This document shows, piece by piece, positions 47,241 through 56,380 of a DNA stretch of 64,000 bases; the first letter of the stretch is position 1; each line of letters starts with the position of its first letter. The notes beneath the pieces are model-generated. The model made no database searches, was not told where the DNA came from, and worked only from the letters and a program-made list of their open reading frames with translations. The position numbers and the translations under genes are program-made. Source of the DNA: Proteobacteria bacterium UBA3413 (GTDB lineage Bacteria; Pseudomonadota; Gammaproteobacteria; Magnimaribacterales; D2472); NCBI GenBank assembly GCA_002358345.1, contig DEOR01000065.1, forward strand, positions 44,597 to 108,596. The letters are read 5' to 3'.

Positions 47241-48624
47241 CCTTAAGAATAAATTTTTTACTGGTGTATCTTAGCCTTGGCAGAATCAGTGCTGAGAAGG
47301 TGACCAGACCTGTAATCATTCCTATCCAAATGCCAGGGGGCCCAAGGGCATTTCCTAGAATTCCATAGTAAGTCAACACATACCCAACCGGTAAAGCGAG
47401 AAACCAATAGGTCACGATGAGCATCAGCATGGGTGCAAAGGTATCTTTGTAGCCTCGCAAGCTTCCCAGCGCGCCCATTTGTAAGCCGTCTGGAATCTGA
47501 AAAATAGCAGCAAACAACAAAAGATTAACGGCGATGGCTATGACATCAGCATCGCCTGAATACAAGCCTACTAAACTCTCCCTGAGCAACAAGATACACA
47601 AGGTATTGAAGCAGGCACCAGCAAAACAGACCACGACAGTGACATAAGCTGCATATTGAGCTTGAGTGGGATCTGCTTCGCCTACAAGATTCCCTACGCG
47701 TGTTGCCGCTGCCAGCCCAATGGATAAAGGCAGCATAAAAAAGACGCTGGCAATATTAATGGCGACGGTATGAGCCCCAACCACAGATGCTCCCAGAGAG
47801 CCAATAATGAGAGCGGCCCCAGAGAACATGCTTAATTCCACAAAGAGACCAAACCCAATAGGAAAACCAAGTTTCACTGCTTCGAGAGTTGTTTGCTTGT
47901 TAGGTTTAGAGAACTTAGAAAACAATTTGGTTGGCGCATATGCTTTCTTCTTTAAGATCACTAAAATGAGAACCAGCATACCGACAACGACATTAATAGA
48001 GGTGGCAATACCGCATCCGACGCCGCCCATGGGTGGAATTCCAAAGTATCCATAGACAAAAATAATATCTAAGGGGATGTTGAGCACCATGCCAATGAAG
48101 GCGATCCAAAATACGGGCAAGGTTAATCCCATGCCTTCGCTATAACAACGCAGGCAAGTAAAGATCATGTTGGCAAAGAAACCGTAGGACATAGCTTTGA
48201 GGTAGCCATCAGAGATGACAGCAATATTGGGGTCAATATCAAAGAAAGGGATGAAAAAACTTAAATTTCTATAAGCAAAAAAACCAATGACACCTATCAC
48301 CAGACTTAACCACAATATTTGTCTAATTTTCTCGCCAATTTCTTCGTATTTTCTTGCTCCAAACAACTGAGCAACAATGGGTGTGACCGCAAAGAGGCAG
48401 CCACCAAAAAGAAAATAGATGGGCATAGTAAGAGCATTTCCAATGGCCAAGCCCGATAAGTCTAAGGCACTGGCTTGCCCTGCAATAATGGTATCTGTGA
48501 CGCCCATGCCCATGTAGGATATCTGGGAGCCAAAAATAGGAATGCCTATCTTTAGAAGTTGCCTTAATTCTTTTATTAGTTTTTTCAAAAAAATGAGCCC
48601 AGAAATTTCTCGGTACTTTATCAT
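47215..48624 (-). CDS. MATE family multidrug/sodium efflux protein
   Basis: A 469-residue protein with about 12 membrane segments of the multi-antimicrobial extrusion family. Early on it has [26 protein letters not shown] and later [17 protein letters not shown], a NorM-type pattern. It may expel drugs or metabolites using sodium or protons; the substrate is not readable. The ATG at 48624 makes it overlap the divergent acetyltransferase gene by 32 bases; a TTG at 48588 would remove the overlap and keep the family start. Confidence 0.9.
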   Translation of the reverse strand: MIKYREISGLIFLKKLIKELRQLLKIGIPIFGSQISYMGMGVTDTIIAGQASALDLSGLAIGNALTMPIYFLFGGCLFAVTPIVAQLFGARKYEEIGEKIRQILWLSLVIGVIGFFAYRNLSFFIPFFDIDPNIAVISDGYLKAMSYGFFANMIFTCLRCYSEGMGLTLPVFWIAFIGMVLNIPLDIIFVYGYFGIPPMGGVGCGIATSINVVVGMLVLILVILKKKAYAPTKLFSKFSKPNKQTTLEAVKLGFPIGFGLFVELSMFSGAALIIGSLGASVVGAHTVAINIASVFFMLPLSIGLAAATRVGNLVGEADPTQAQYAAYVTVVVCFAGACFNTLCILLLRESLVGLYSGDADVIAIAVNLLLFAAIFQIPDGLQMGALGSLRGYKDTFAPMLMLIVTYWFLALPVGYVLTYYGILGNALGPPGIWIGMITGLVTFSALILPRLRYTSKKFILKANLKPLSP

Positions 48625-49375
48625 ACAAGAACTGATTTATCGTTGGAGAAGAAAAATTAGACAAGACAATCGGCCCTATTGGCTTAAAAAGATACTATCG
48701 AAAATGACTGCGAGATATGCTACTCGTTTTGTAAAACCTCAGTTCAAACATTTGGGCAAGGGCTCTGTCTTTTTTAAGCCACAATACATGAAATTATTTG
48801 GCTCCAATATTAGCGTTGGAGATTTTGCTACCTTCATTGCTGCCCCCGATGACTATATACAAATGACTGGCTGGGATGCTGGAGATTGGGCGGGAGAAAT
48901 TAACATAGGACATTATGTCCTGATTTCACCGGGCGTAAGAATTATGGCCGCCCTGAAGGTTTCAATTGATGATGCCTGCATGTTTGGTCACGGTGCATGC
49001 ATCACCGATGCGGATTGGCATGGTATTTATGATCGAACCAAGGTGGTGGGTGAACCCAAGCCTGTCATGTTAGAAAAAAATGTTTGGGTTGGTGAGGATG
49101 CCATGATATGCAAAGGCGTCACCATCGGTGAGAACAGCATCATAGGTGCAAGATCAGTGGTGACCAGGGATGTACCAGCTAATTGTATTTATGCCGGGAA
49201 TCCAGCCTCGTTTATCCGCAATTTAGACGAGGGTGAGTTTATTACCAGGAAAGATTTCTTTAAAGATCCTGCTAAATTGGCCCATGATTTTGATTTATTA
49301 GACAGGCACATCTTGGGTAAGAACACCTTGTGGAGCTGGATTAAAAGTATCATCTGGAGAGATAAGACCCATTGA
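48593..49375 (+). CDS. Left-handed beta-helix (hexapeptide) acetyltransferase
   Basis: The 260-residue protein has hexapeptide-repeat features in the C-terminal half: INIGHYVLISPGVRIMAALKVSIDDACMFGHGACITDADWHG, then KNVWVGEDAMICKGVTIGENSIIGARSVVTRDVPANCIYAGNPA. This matches the maltose/galactoside O-acetyltransferase branch of LbH proteins. An N-terminal basic region of about 40 residues (YRWRRKIRQDNRPYWLKK) may touch membranes. The acceptor is unknown and could be a sugar or lipid. The 3' end overlaps pdxB by 4 bases. Confidence 0.8.
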   Translation: MSPEISRYFIIQELIYRWRRKIRQDNRPYWLKKILSKMTARYATRFVKPQFKHLGKGSVFFKPQYMKLFGSNISVGDFATFIAAPDDYIQMTGWDAGDWAGEINIGHYVLISPGVRIMAALKVSIDDACMFGHGACITDADWHGIYDRTKVVGEPKPVMLEKNVWVGEDAMICKGVTIGENSIIGARSVVTRDVPANCIYAGNPASFIRNLDEGEFITRKDFFKDPAKLAHDFDLLDRHILGKNTLWSWIKSIIWRDKTH

Positions 49376-50493
49376 TCAAGATAGCTGCAGATTCACACAT
49401 TCCAAACCTCGAACAAGATTTAGCAGAGTTCTTTGGCGCTGAGCACTCATTGCAATATTTTGAGTCCGATCAACTCAGGCCTAACGATCTCAAAGACGTG
49501 GATGCATTATTGGTGCGCTCAACCCTGCGGGTTGATGCAGAGTTATTTGAAGGCTCTCAAATCAAGTATGTGGGCTCAGCGACTGCAGGAATGAATCACT
49601 TAGACACGCAATCTTTAAACGATCACAACATTGCTTGGTCACATGCTCCTGGTTGCAATGCCTGGAGCGTTACGCACTATGTGATGGCGGTCTTAGGAGA
49701 GCTGATTCAAGAAGGCCTCTTTAATGTTAGGCAGAGCATTGGGATTATCGGTTATGGCAACATTGGCAAAAGGCTGTATCAACTTCTCTCGGCCCTCAAT
49801 ATAGAGGTTTATGCATGCGATCCTTTCTTAAAAGACTCTCAATTGGTTGATCTGGAGCAAATCTTGGCATGCGATCTGATAACCATTCATGTTCCATACT
49901 CCACCGCAGGGGCCCATCCAACCAGAGAGATGATCAATCAGTCCCATGAGCAAGCTTTGAAAGATAAAATTTTGATTAACACCTCAAGGGGAGGGGTGGT
50001 GTCTGAAGAATTAGTCGTGGCATCGGAAGACTTAATTTATATTGCCGATGTTTGGATGGATGAGCCTACGCCATCTCGAGCTGTTATACAAAAAGCTTTT
50101 ATTGCAACTCCACACATTGCTGGCTACAGCATCGAAGGAAAGTTGAATGGCACCACTATGGTAGTCAAAGAATGCGCAAGAGTGTTTAAGTGCCTGAAAG
50201 ACTCCAGTCAAGCACACAAGCCACTGCTCGATTGGCCTGATGGTTTAGAAAATATTGTTAGAGACATGCATGGCCATGGCTTTCCTATAACGCTATTTAA
50301 TAGCGAGCTAGAGTTACGATCAATTTCGAATGCATTCAAAGCACTGCAGTTAGATCAATTAGCCGCTAGATTCAAAGATTTAAGAGCCAATCATCCTTCT
50401 CGCCATGATTTCAATGCTTACTCCTTTGAAGGAATTATTGATTTAGACGAATCCCTAAACCTGAATGTCTTTCATGCTCTCAAAGAGCTGTAA
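49372..50493 (+). CDS. pdxB: Erythronate-4-phosphate dehydrogenase
   Basis: PdxB oxidises 4-phosphoerythronate in the DXP-dependent vitamin B6 pathway. The 373-residue protein has the D-isomer 2-hydroxyacid dehydrogenase fold: IKIAADSHIPNLEQDL at the start, SATAGMNHLD and PGCNAWSVTHYVM, the Rossmann motif IGIIGYGNIGKRL (about 122-134), NTSRGGVVSEE and TPHIAGYSIEGKLNGT with the catalytic His. The C-terminal PdxB dimerization domain (about 285-373) is present. The start is TTG at 49372, overlapping the preceding stop. Confidence 0.93.
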   Translation: MIKIAADSHIPNLEQDLAEFFGAEHSLQYFESDQLRPNDLKDVDALLVRSTLRVDAELFEGSQIKYVGSATAGMNHLDTQSLNDHNIAWSHAPGCNAWSVTHYVMAVLGELIQEGLFNVRQSIGIIGYGNIGKRLYQLLSALNIEVYACDPFLKDSQLVDLEQILACDLITIHVPYSTAGAHPTREMINQSHEQALKDKILINTSRGGVVSEELVVASEDLIYIADVWMDEPTPSRAVIQKAFIATPHIAGYSIEGKLNGTTMVVKECARVFKCLKDSSQAHKPLLDWPDGLENIVRDMHGHGFPITLFNSELELRSISNAFKALQLDQLAARFKDLRANHPSRHDFNAYSFEGIIDLDESLNLNVFHALKEL

Positions 50494-50497
50494 ATTT

Positions 50498-50590
50498 TTA
50501 GATGAAAGGAACTAAGGGTATGTTGCAACTAGCAACTAACACTAGAACAGAAAGCATGCCAACAAATTTCAAGAGTTTTAATTTTTTCAT
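50498..50590 (-). CDS. Predicted 30-residue small lipoprotein (hypothetical)
   Basis: The frame starts at ATG 50590 (reverse strand) and encodes a Lys-rich start (MKKLKLLK), a hydrophobic stretch and a lipobox VASC with Cys22, followed by the eight residues NIPLVPFI. It would be a bare signal peptide with a tiny acylated tail, as seen for entericidin- or LptM-like lipoproteins, but without their motifs. It lies 18 bases downstream of selO on the same strand and fills most of the 115-base gap before pdxB. No strong ribosome-binding site is visible, so it may be read through from selO. Confidence 0.5.
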   Translation of the reverse strand: MKKLKLLKFVGMLSVLVLVASCNIPLVPFI

Positions 50591-50608
50591 AGTTGCATTA
50601 TTCCACAC

Positions 50609-52033
50609 CTAGGATGAACAAGAAATCTCTAAATCTTTTGCCCAAGCTGGAGATTTATCAGCAAATTTTTGATGCTCCTCATGCTCTTCAAAAGGTTTGG
50701 TCAGAACAGTTATTAAAGTTTCTAGCTTAGAGAAATCAGAGTCTTCTGCCGCATCAATAACCTCTTGGGCCATGTAGTTTCTTAGAATAAATTTTGGGTT
50801 GGCTTGATTCATCAGAGTCACTGTTTTCTCTGCAGATAAGACTTCTTTTGCATGCCTGCTCTGGAAAGAGACGATCCAACTTTTTGCAATCTCTGAATTC
50901 AGCTCTGAGGTTATTGGTTTAGCAAGTGCTTGGGTGAGATTCCTAAACGTATTGGTGTAATCCAGTTTTTCGGATTTCATAATATCCAAGAGCCCTTGAA
51001 TCAAGACAGCATCTTCAGATTGCGTGTGCTCCAGTCCTAATTTTTTTCTATAAAGCTCTGCCAGAGTATGTTGAAAGGTTGCCTCATAGGTTTGTAGAAT
51101 CTCGCCTTGGCTCTCTTCCGAGATGAGTGAGGAGAGGGCATGACCGAGGGCTGAACAATTCCACAGACCTATGTAAGGTTGGTTTTTGTATGCGTACCTG
51201 CCTTGATGATCGGAGTGATTGCACACATAGGCTGGATCATAGTCTTCCATGAAGCCATAAGGCCCATAATCAAAGGTCTCCCCTAAAATGCTCATGTTGT
51301 CGGTGTTCATGACCCCATGATTAAAGCCACAGGCTTGCCATTGAGCAATCATGCTTGCTGTTCGCTCTACCACCACCTTAAAAAAATCTTCATATGGTTT
51401 GGGTGTTTTAGCAAAATAAGCAGGGTATTGATCAATGCAAAAGTCCGCCAAGGCTTTCACATTTTCCGGCTGATTGTTGTAATGAAAATATTCAAAGCTC
51501 CCAAATCTAATGTGGGTTTTAGCGGTTCTAGCGAGCATGGCCGCTGATTCACTTTTTTCTCTGTACACCATTTCGTTGCTCCCAACAATCATGAGGGCTC
51601 TGGAGGTTGGAATGGAGAGAGCGTGCATGGCCTCTCCACACACATACTCCCTAATGACTGAGCGCAGAACTGCTCGGCCATCCCCAAACCTAGAGTAGGG
51701 CGTTTTACCCGCGCCTTTTAAATGGAGATCTACCGCACCATCTGCGGAGTCCATCTGCCCCAGCAATAACCCCCTACCATCACCAAGTTGCTCAACGTAT
51801 TGACCGAATTGATGGCCCGAATAGACCATGGATAAGGGTTTTAATGATTGGAGGATTTCAGTGCCATTGAAGATCTTCATAAGCTCTTGCCCATCGACCT
51901 CCTGAATGCCTAGTTCTTGTTTCAGAGAGAGATTTTCAAATGCAACAAAAGGATGCTCAAAGCTTTCCCAGGCTTGGCGGTTGTAAAATGCTTTAGGAAG
52001 CTCAGCAAAAGCATGAGGCAATAGAGGTAACAT
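50609..52033 (-). CDS. selO: Protein adenylyltransferase SelO (YdiU)
   Basis: SelO is a pseudokinase-fold enzyme that transfers AMP to proteins, with a role in redox homeostasis. The 474-residue protein has YSGHQFGQYVEQLGDGRG, LKGAGKTPYSRFGDGRAVLRSVIREYV near residue 105, GVMNTDNMSI and DYGPYGFMEDYDP, all family signatures. It ends in CSS; in eukaryotes the corresponding site is selenocysteine and in bacteria cysteine, as here. The ATG is at 52033, next to the stop of the LLM gene. Confidence 0.93.
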   Translation of the reverse strand: MLPLLPHAFAELPKAFYNRQAWESFEHPFVAFENLSLKQELGIQEVDGQELMKIFNGTEILQSLKPLSMVYSGHQFGQYVEQLGDGRGLLLGQMDSADGAVDLHLKGAGKTPYSRFGDGRAVLRSVIREYVCGEAMHALSIPTSRALMIVGSNEMVYREKSESAAMLARTAKTHIRFGSFEYFHYNNQPENVKALADFCIDQYPAYFAKTPKPYEDFFKVVVERTASMIAQWQACGFNHGVMNTDNMSILGETFDYGPYGFMEDYDPAYVCNHSDHQGRYAYKNQPYIGLWNCSALGHALSSLISEESQGEILQTYEATFQHTLAELYRKKLGLEHTQSEDAVLIQGLLDIMKSEKLDYTNTFRNLTQALAKPITSELNSEIAKSWIVSFQSRHAKEVLSAEKTVTLMNQANPKFILRNYMAQEVIDAAEDSDFSKLETLITVLTKPFEEHEEHQKFADKSPAWAKDLEISCSS

Positions 52034-53056
52034 CTAGCCTTTTACTATTTCAATCAAACCAGCCACATGCTCATCTTTTGAATGGTCTACCCCAAGGTGT
52101 TCAACTTCATTCCACATGACAGCTGAGCAGATTGAGCTTAGGTTGTCTTTGAGGGCATGCGCCACCTCTTTGCCCGTCCCAGTAAAACCCAAGGTATCGA
52201 CCATATCATCGGTCACCAGCGCAAACATCTCTTCCCATTTTCCTTGAATCGAGAGTGTATGTAGCTTCTCATTGATATCTTCCCAGCCATGGAATTCTAA
52301 TGCAGGCTTGTAGGTTCTAGTTGAGGCATAAAAACTAATGCGTGCGGCGATGGCTCGTTTTGCAGCGTGAAGGTCTTCTTCGGTTTCCCCGGTTGCGATA
52401 AAGCCACCCCAAAGAAGCTCACACTCATCCGGGCTTCTGCCACTTCTTTTGGCGCCTTCGGCCACGGCAGGAATAATGACTTCATGAATGTATTGAGGAG
52501 AGCACATGGGATGCAAGAGCAGACCATCTGCCACCTCACCAGCCACTCTGGCCATGCCAGGTCCGAGCCCAGAAACATAAATGGGCGGCAGCTCACTCTC
52601 CATTGGGGGAGGGGTAAACATTGGCGTCATGAGGGTATGCGTGTAATGCTCGCCTTGAAAATCAAGGGCTTCACCAGTTTTCCACGTATTCCAAATGGCC
52701 TTAACTGCAAGAATGTACTCTCTCATTCTCGGTGCCGGCGGCGACCAGGGAACACTAAACCTTCTTTCATTGTGACCTTTAACTTGTGTGCCCAGACCCA
52801 GTTGAAATCTACCCTCACCAAAGGCTTGCAGGTCCCAGCCCATGTTGGCCACGGTCATGGGGCTTCGCGGGAATGCGATGGCCAAGCCAGTGCGCACTAT
52901 CATGCTTTTGGAGTGCTCGAGGCCAAGCAAGACAGGCAGGAAAGGTTCGTTATTTAGCTCCCCCGATACCAAGGCGTCATAACCCAAAGCCTCGGCATGC
53001 TTCACAATGGCCACTGTATTCTTAGACAGCCCCGGGATGTATGTTTCTACTCTCAT
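52034..53056 (-). CDS. LLM-class (F420-type) flavin-dependent oxidoreductase
   Basis: The 340-residue TIM-barrel protein belongs to the luciferase-like monooxygenase superfamily, and resembles the F420-dependent subgroup related to TIGR03617. It has HAEALGYDALVSGELNNEPFLPVLLGLEHSKSMIVRTGLAIAFPRSPMTVANMGWDL, LGLGTQVKGHNERRFSVPWSPP and VSGLGPGMARVAGEVADGLLLHP. Whether it truly uses F420 or FMN is open, because no F420 synthesis gene is in the window. It lies between selO and two acyl-CoA synthetases, with 0- to 6-base gaps, suggesting one operon for breaking down a lipid or terpenoid. Confidence 0.85.
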   Translation of the reverse strand: MRVETYIPGLSKNTVAIVKHAEALGYDALVSGELNNEPFLPVLLGLEHSKSMIVRTGLAIAFPRSPMTVANMGWDLQAFGEGRFQLGLGTQVKGHNERRFSVPWSPPAPRMREYILAVKAIWNTWKTGEALDFQGEHYTHTLMTPMFTPPPMESELPPIYVSGLGPGMARVAGEVADGLLLHPMCSPQYIHEVIIPAVAEGAKRSGRSPDECELLWGGFIATGETEEDLHAAKRAIAARISFYASTRTYKPALEFHGWEDINEKLHTLSIQGKWEEMFALVTDDMVDTLGFTGTGKEVAHALKDNLSSICSAVMWNEVEHLGVDHSKDEHVAGLIEIVKG

Positions 53057-53062
53057 ATTTCT

Positions 53063-54691
53063 CTAGCCCTGCAGTGTTTTATTGGCAAACTCTTGTGCCC
53101 ATTGATAATTCGGCTTTCCAGAGGGCGCTCTCTCTATCAGGTCTGAAAAAATAAGAGCCTTGGGCATCTTATAGCTTGCAATATATTTTGCAGAAGTTTC
53201 CTTCAAGTCCTCGAGCGTCAGCTCAGAAGAATCCCGTCGCTGAATCACAGCCACAACCTTTTGCCCCCAGGTCTCATCTTTCACTCCAACCACCAGGCAA
53301 TCAAAAACATTGGGATGAGCTTTTAAGGCCATCTCCACTTCTTCAGGGAATATTTTCTCTCCCCCAGAATTAATGGATACGCTGCCTCTGCCCAACAGAG
53401 TGATTTGACCGTCGCTTTCATACTTGGCCATGTCTCCGGGGACAGAAAAGCGTTCCCCCTCCACATCGATAAAGGTCTTTTTAGATTTTTCAGGGTCTTT
53501 GTAATAAGCGATCGGCACGTGACCTTTTCTTGCAAGATAGCCAATCGTCTCAGTATCGCTTTGAGGAATAATTTGCTGGGTCTCTAGATTTAGAATTGCA
53601 CTAAAGTCTGGTTTATTAAACTTAGGGCCGCCACCTGAATCTTTTAACTTCCCGTCTTTGGTGTGAATGTTAACCCCCGTGGCTCCAGTTTCAGACGAGC
53701 CGACTGCATCGATAATAAAAAGGTTGGGCAAGAGGGTGATCATTGTATCTTTAATAGAAGAGCTAAACACCGAGGCTGAGCTAGCAATCACAAACAAACA
53801 AGACAGGTCCAAGCCCCTCTGAAGGGCTGCAGGCAAAGCATCGCACAGAGGTCTGCCCATGGCATCACCGGTGATGGTGAGGTTCATGACTCGCTCTTTA
53901 GCGATTAGGTCCCAGGCATGATGAGCGTCAAAAGTTACCTGATCATTAAAGACCAACTTCCATCCTGAGAAAAAAGCATTAAAAGATTGCCATTGCGCTG
54001 CCCCATGCATCAAGGGCGCTAAGGCTAGAGCCGTTGTTTGGTCTTGCAAGCATTTATCGGCCAAGGCTTCGGGCGTTGGGTATTTCTCACCTGTCACAGC
54101 ATCAATACCGCCCCCAAGCGTCATAAGAACATCTTCCATCCTCCAGACCACACCTTTTGGCATGCCGGTGGTCCCGCCGGTATAGAGGATGTATTGATCA
54201 TCTCCCGAGCGGAGTTGAGGCACTTGCTCCTCACTTTCATGTTCAATCAAGGCTTCATAATCCACGCAAACCAGATCACTCTTTGCATCCGACCCATCGT
54301 TAATGGACACATAGGTCTTTAACAGAGGCAACGCATCAGCAATGTTGTTGAGCTTGTCTGAAAACTGCTGATGAAAAAAGATAGCCTCAATATCGGCATT
54401 ATTCATGAGGTACTTCAGCTCCTCTTCAACATATCGGTAGTTGATATTGATCGGGATGGCGCAAAGCTTGTATGCCCCAAGCATAATCTCCAACCATTCA
54501 ATGCAATTAAAAGCATAAATCCCTATGTGGCTGCCTTGAGATATATTAAGTTTTTTTAGGGCATGCGCAGCCTTATTGGCTCGAGCGTCTAACTCTTTGT
54601 AGGTGAGTCGTGTTTCGCCAAGGACCACAGCCTCTCTATCAGGAATGCGCTGAACCACGCCTTCAAAAATATCTGCTGCATTAAATTCCAC
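53063..54691 (-). CDS. Acyl-CoA synthetase, FadD19-like
   Basis: An AMP-forming ligase (542 residues) that activates carboxylic acids to acyl-CoA. The P-loop is YTGGTTGMPKGVVWR, a variant typical of actinobacterial FadD17/FadD19-type ligases for sterol side chains; GDMAKYESDGQITLLGRGSVSINSGGEKIFPEEVE holds the A8 hinge region, and the C-terminal lysine lies in RAPSGKPNYQWAQ. It abuts the next gene: its ATG ends at the same base where the upstream synthetase ends. A sterol substrate is an inference from the P-loop and motif style. Confidence 0.85.
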   Translation of the reverse strand: MEFNAADIFEGVVQRIPDREAVVLGETRLTYKELDARANKAAHALKKLNISQGSHIGIYAFNCIEWLEIMLGAYKLCAIPININYRYVEEELKYLMNNADIEAIFFHQQFSDKLNNIADALPLLKTYVSINDGSDAKSDLVCVDYEALIEHESEEQVPQLRSGDDQYILYTGGTTGMPKGVVWRMEDVLMTLGGGIDAVTGEKYPTPEALADKCLQDQTTALALAPLMHGAAQWQSFNAFFSGWKLVFNDQVTFDAHHAWDLIAKERVMNLTITGDAMGRPLCDALPAALQRGLDLSCLFVIASSASVFSSSIKDTMITLLPNLFIIDAVGSSETGATGVNIHTKDGKLKDSGGGPKFNKPDFSAILNLETQQIIPQSDTETIGYLARKGHVPIAYYKDPEKSKKTFIDVEGERFSVPGDMAKYESDGQITLLGRGSVSINSGGEKIFPEEVEMALKAHPNVFDCLVVGVKDETWGQKVVAVIQRRDSSELTLEDLKETSAKYIASYKMPKALIFSDLIERAPSGKPNYQWAQEFANKTLQG

Positions 54692-56265
54692 TAGACTTTT
54701 GCCACATGATTTTCCCAGAATGGATCTCTTAACTTTCTTTTATAGAGCTTGCCATTCTCATCTCTTGGTAGCTTTTCAATAAAATCAATCGATCTTGGTA
54801 ATTTCATTTTTGCCAGGTTCTCTTGTGCAAACATCATGAGCTCACTCGATAACTCATCAGACTCTTGTGCACCAGGAATTAACTCAACTACTGCTTTAAC
54901 TTCCTCTCCCCATTCTTCGTTTGGGATTCCAAAGACTGCCACATCAGAAACTTTGGGATGCATCAAGAACACACTTTCTATTTCAGCTGGGTAAATATTA
55001 GCCCCACCTGAGATAATCATGTCTATTTTTCTATCACATAAAAATAAGTAGCCTTCAGCATTGAGATAGCCGATATCACCCACAGTAAAATACACTTGAT
55101 CATTAATGACCAATCGCTCTTTTTTAGTTTTTGCTTGGTCACCCTTATATTCAAATTTTGTGGCTTCGCCCAGCTTCATGTAAACGGTGCCTTGCTGATC
55201 CGTTGGAGTCTCGCCTCCATCCTCATTAATGATTTTGATCTCAGCACCTGGCCAGGCCTGACCCACAGTTCCTGGGAATTGGCTCCACGATTCTGCATCA
55301 ACCACCGTTCCACCTCCTTCGGTCGCAGCGTAATACTCCCAGATTGAATTGCCCCACCAGGCAATCATGTCTTGCTTAGTGTGCACAGGGCAGGGGGCTG
55401 CAGCATGAATCATGGCGCGAGTTGAGGAGCAGTCATATTTATTCTTCACCTCATCTGGCAATTGAAGCAATCGATGGAATTGTGTGGGAACCATATGACT
55501 GGTTGTGACTTTGTATTTATCAATCAGATAGAGCATTTTCTCAGCATCAAATTTTTCCATCAAGACCACTGCGTGCCCATAGTGCAATGCGGCAGTAGAA
55601 TGAACCAAGACAGCTGTGTGATAAAGAGGTGAGCCAACAATATGCACATTATTCTCATTGGGCTGGATATTAAAAAAGCTTAAAATCATCGCAAACATAC
55701 TTAATATATCGTCCGGATCTCCTTCAACCAAAGTTCTTTTTACCCCTTTTGGTTTGCCAGTAGTCCCCGAGGTATAGTTCATCACCTGTCCGGCAGTTCT
55801 ATCGGTTGGGTTTGAGGTCGGTTGGTCTGCAAGGAATGCTTCTAGGGTAATAAATCCTTCCATCTCAGTAGTGCTAACACATCCTTCGGCAGGAAAGTTA
55901 ATTGCTGAGACAGCTTTAAGACAAGCATCTTCCATGGCAGGAACTGATCCAGAGGCAATGAAAGCTTTAGCTTCGGAGTCCTCCAATATGTAGGCAATTT
56001 CTGGGCCTGCTAGATGCCAATTAATTGGAACCATATAAAAGCCTGCCTGAGCACAAGCCAGGTAAGCAATGTAATACTCCACCGAGTTAGGCAGAACCGT
56101 GGCCACAACCTCACCCTTGGATACACCCAATCCTCTTAAGGCATGAGTTAATTGATTGGCTTTTGCTAACAACTCTCCGCGCGTCCATGTTTTTTCTGAG
56201 GGTTCAACCAGAGCAAGCTCATTGGGATTGGCATTTGCATTTCGATAGAATCCTAGTTCACTCAT
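54691..56265 (-). CDS. Acyl-CoA synthetase, long-chain/FadD-like
   Basis: A second AMP-forming ligase, 524 residues. Motifs: P-loop YTSGTTGKPKGVKR near 172, YYAATEGGG near 320, TVGDIGYLNAEGYLFLCDRKIDMIISGGANIYPAEIE near 400, and the catalytic Lys region LPRDENGKLYKRKLR near 505. The stop codon shares its last base with the start of the downstream synthetase gene. AAGGAA precedes the ATG. Two different synthetases in tandem suggest activation of two acids in one pathway. Confidence 0.9.
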   Translation of the reverse strand: MSELGFYRNANANPNELALVEPSEKTWTRGELLAKANQLTHALRGLGVSKGEVVATVLPNSVEYYIAYLACAQAGFYMVPINWHLAGPEIAYILEDSEAKAFIASGSVPAMEDACLKAVSAINFPAEGCVSTTEMEGFITLEAFLADQPTSNPTDRTAGQVMNYTSGTTGKPKGVKRTLVEGDPDDILSMFAMILSFFNIQPNENNVHIVGSPLYHTAVLVHSTAALHYGHAVVLMEKFDAEKMLYLIDKYKVTTSHMVPTQFHRLLQLPDEVKNKYDCSSTRAMIHAAAPCPVHTKQDMIAWWGNSIWEYYAATEGGGTVVDAESWSQFPGTVGQAWPGAEIKIINEDGGETPTDQQGTVYMKLGEATKFEYKGDQAKTKKERLVINDQVYFTVGDIGYLNAEGYLFLCDRKIDMIISGGANIYPAEIESVFLMHPKVSDVAVFGIPNEEWGEEVKAVVELIPGAQESDELSSELMMFAQENLAKMKLPRSIDFIEKLPRDENGKLYKRKLRDPFWENHVAKV

Positions 56266-56380
56266 ATGTATTCCTTAATTATCTAATCCTTAATTCTAAC
56301 GTTGCATTCTTTTAAATGTAACCACTAGTTTAAGATTTCTATGCAATAATTATTTCTTTAGTGCAACAAAAAATTACAGA

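Noticed and set aside
50609..52033. Possible selenocysteine at the C-terminus of SelO
   Set aside because: The sequence encodes Cys-Ser-Ser and ends with TAG; there is no in-frame TGA, as in other bacterial SelO.
52367..52957. Long open frame (196 codons) opposite the LLM oxidoreductase gene
   Set aside because: It is antisense to a well-conserved family protein, shows no recognisable domain and follows the codon pattern of the opposite strand.
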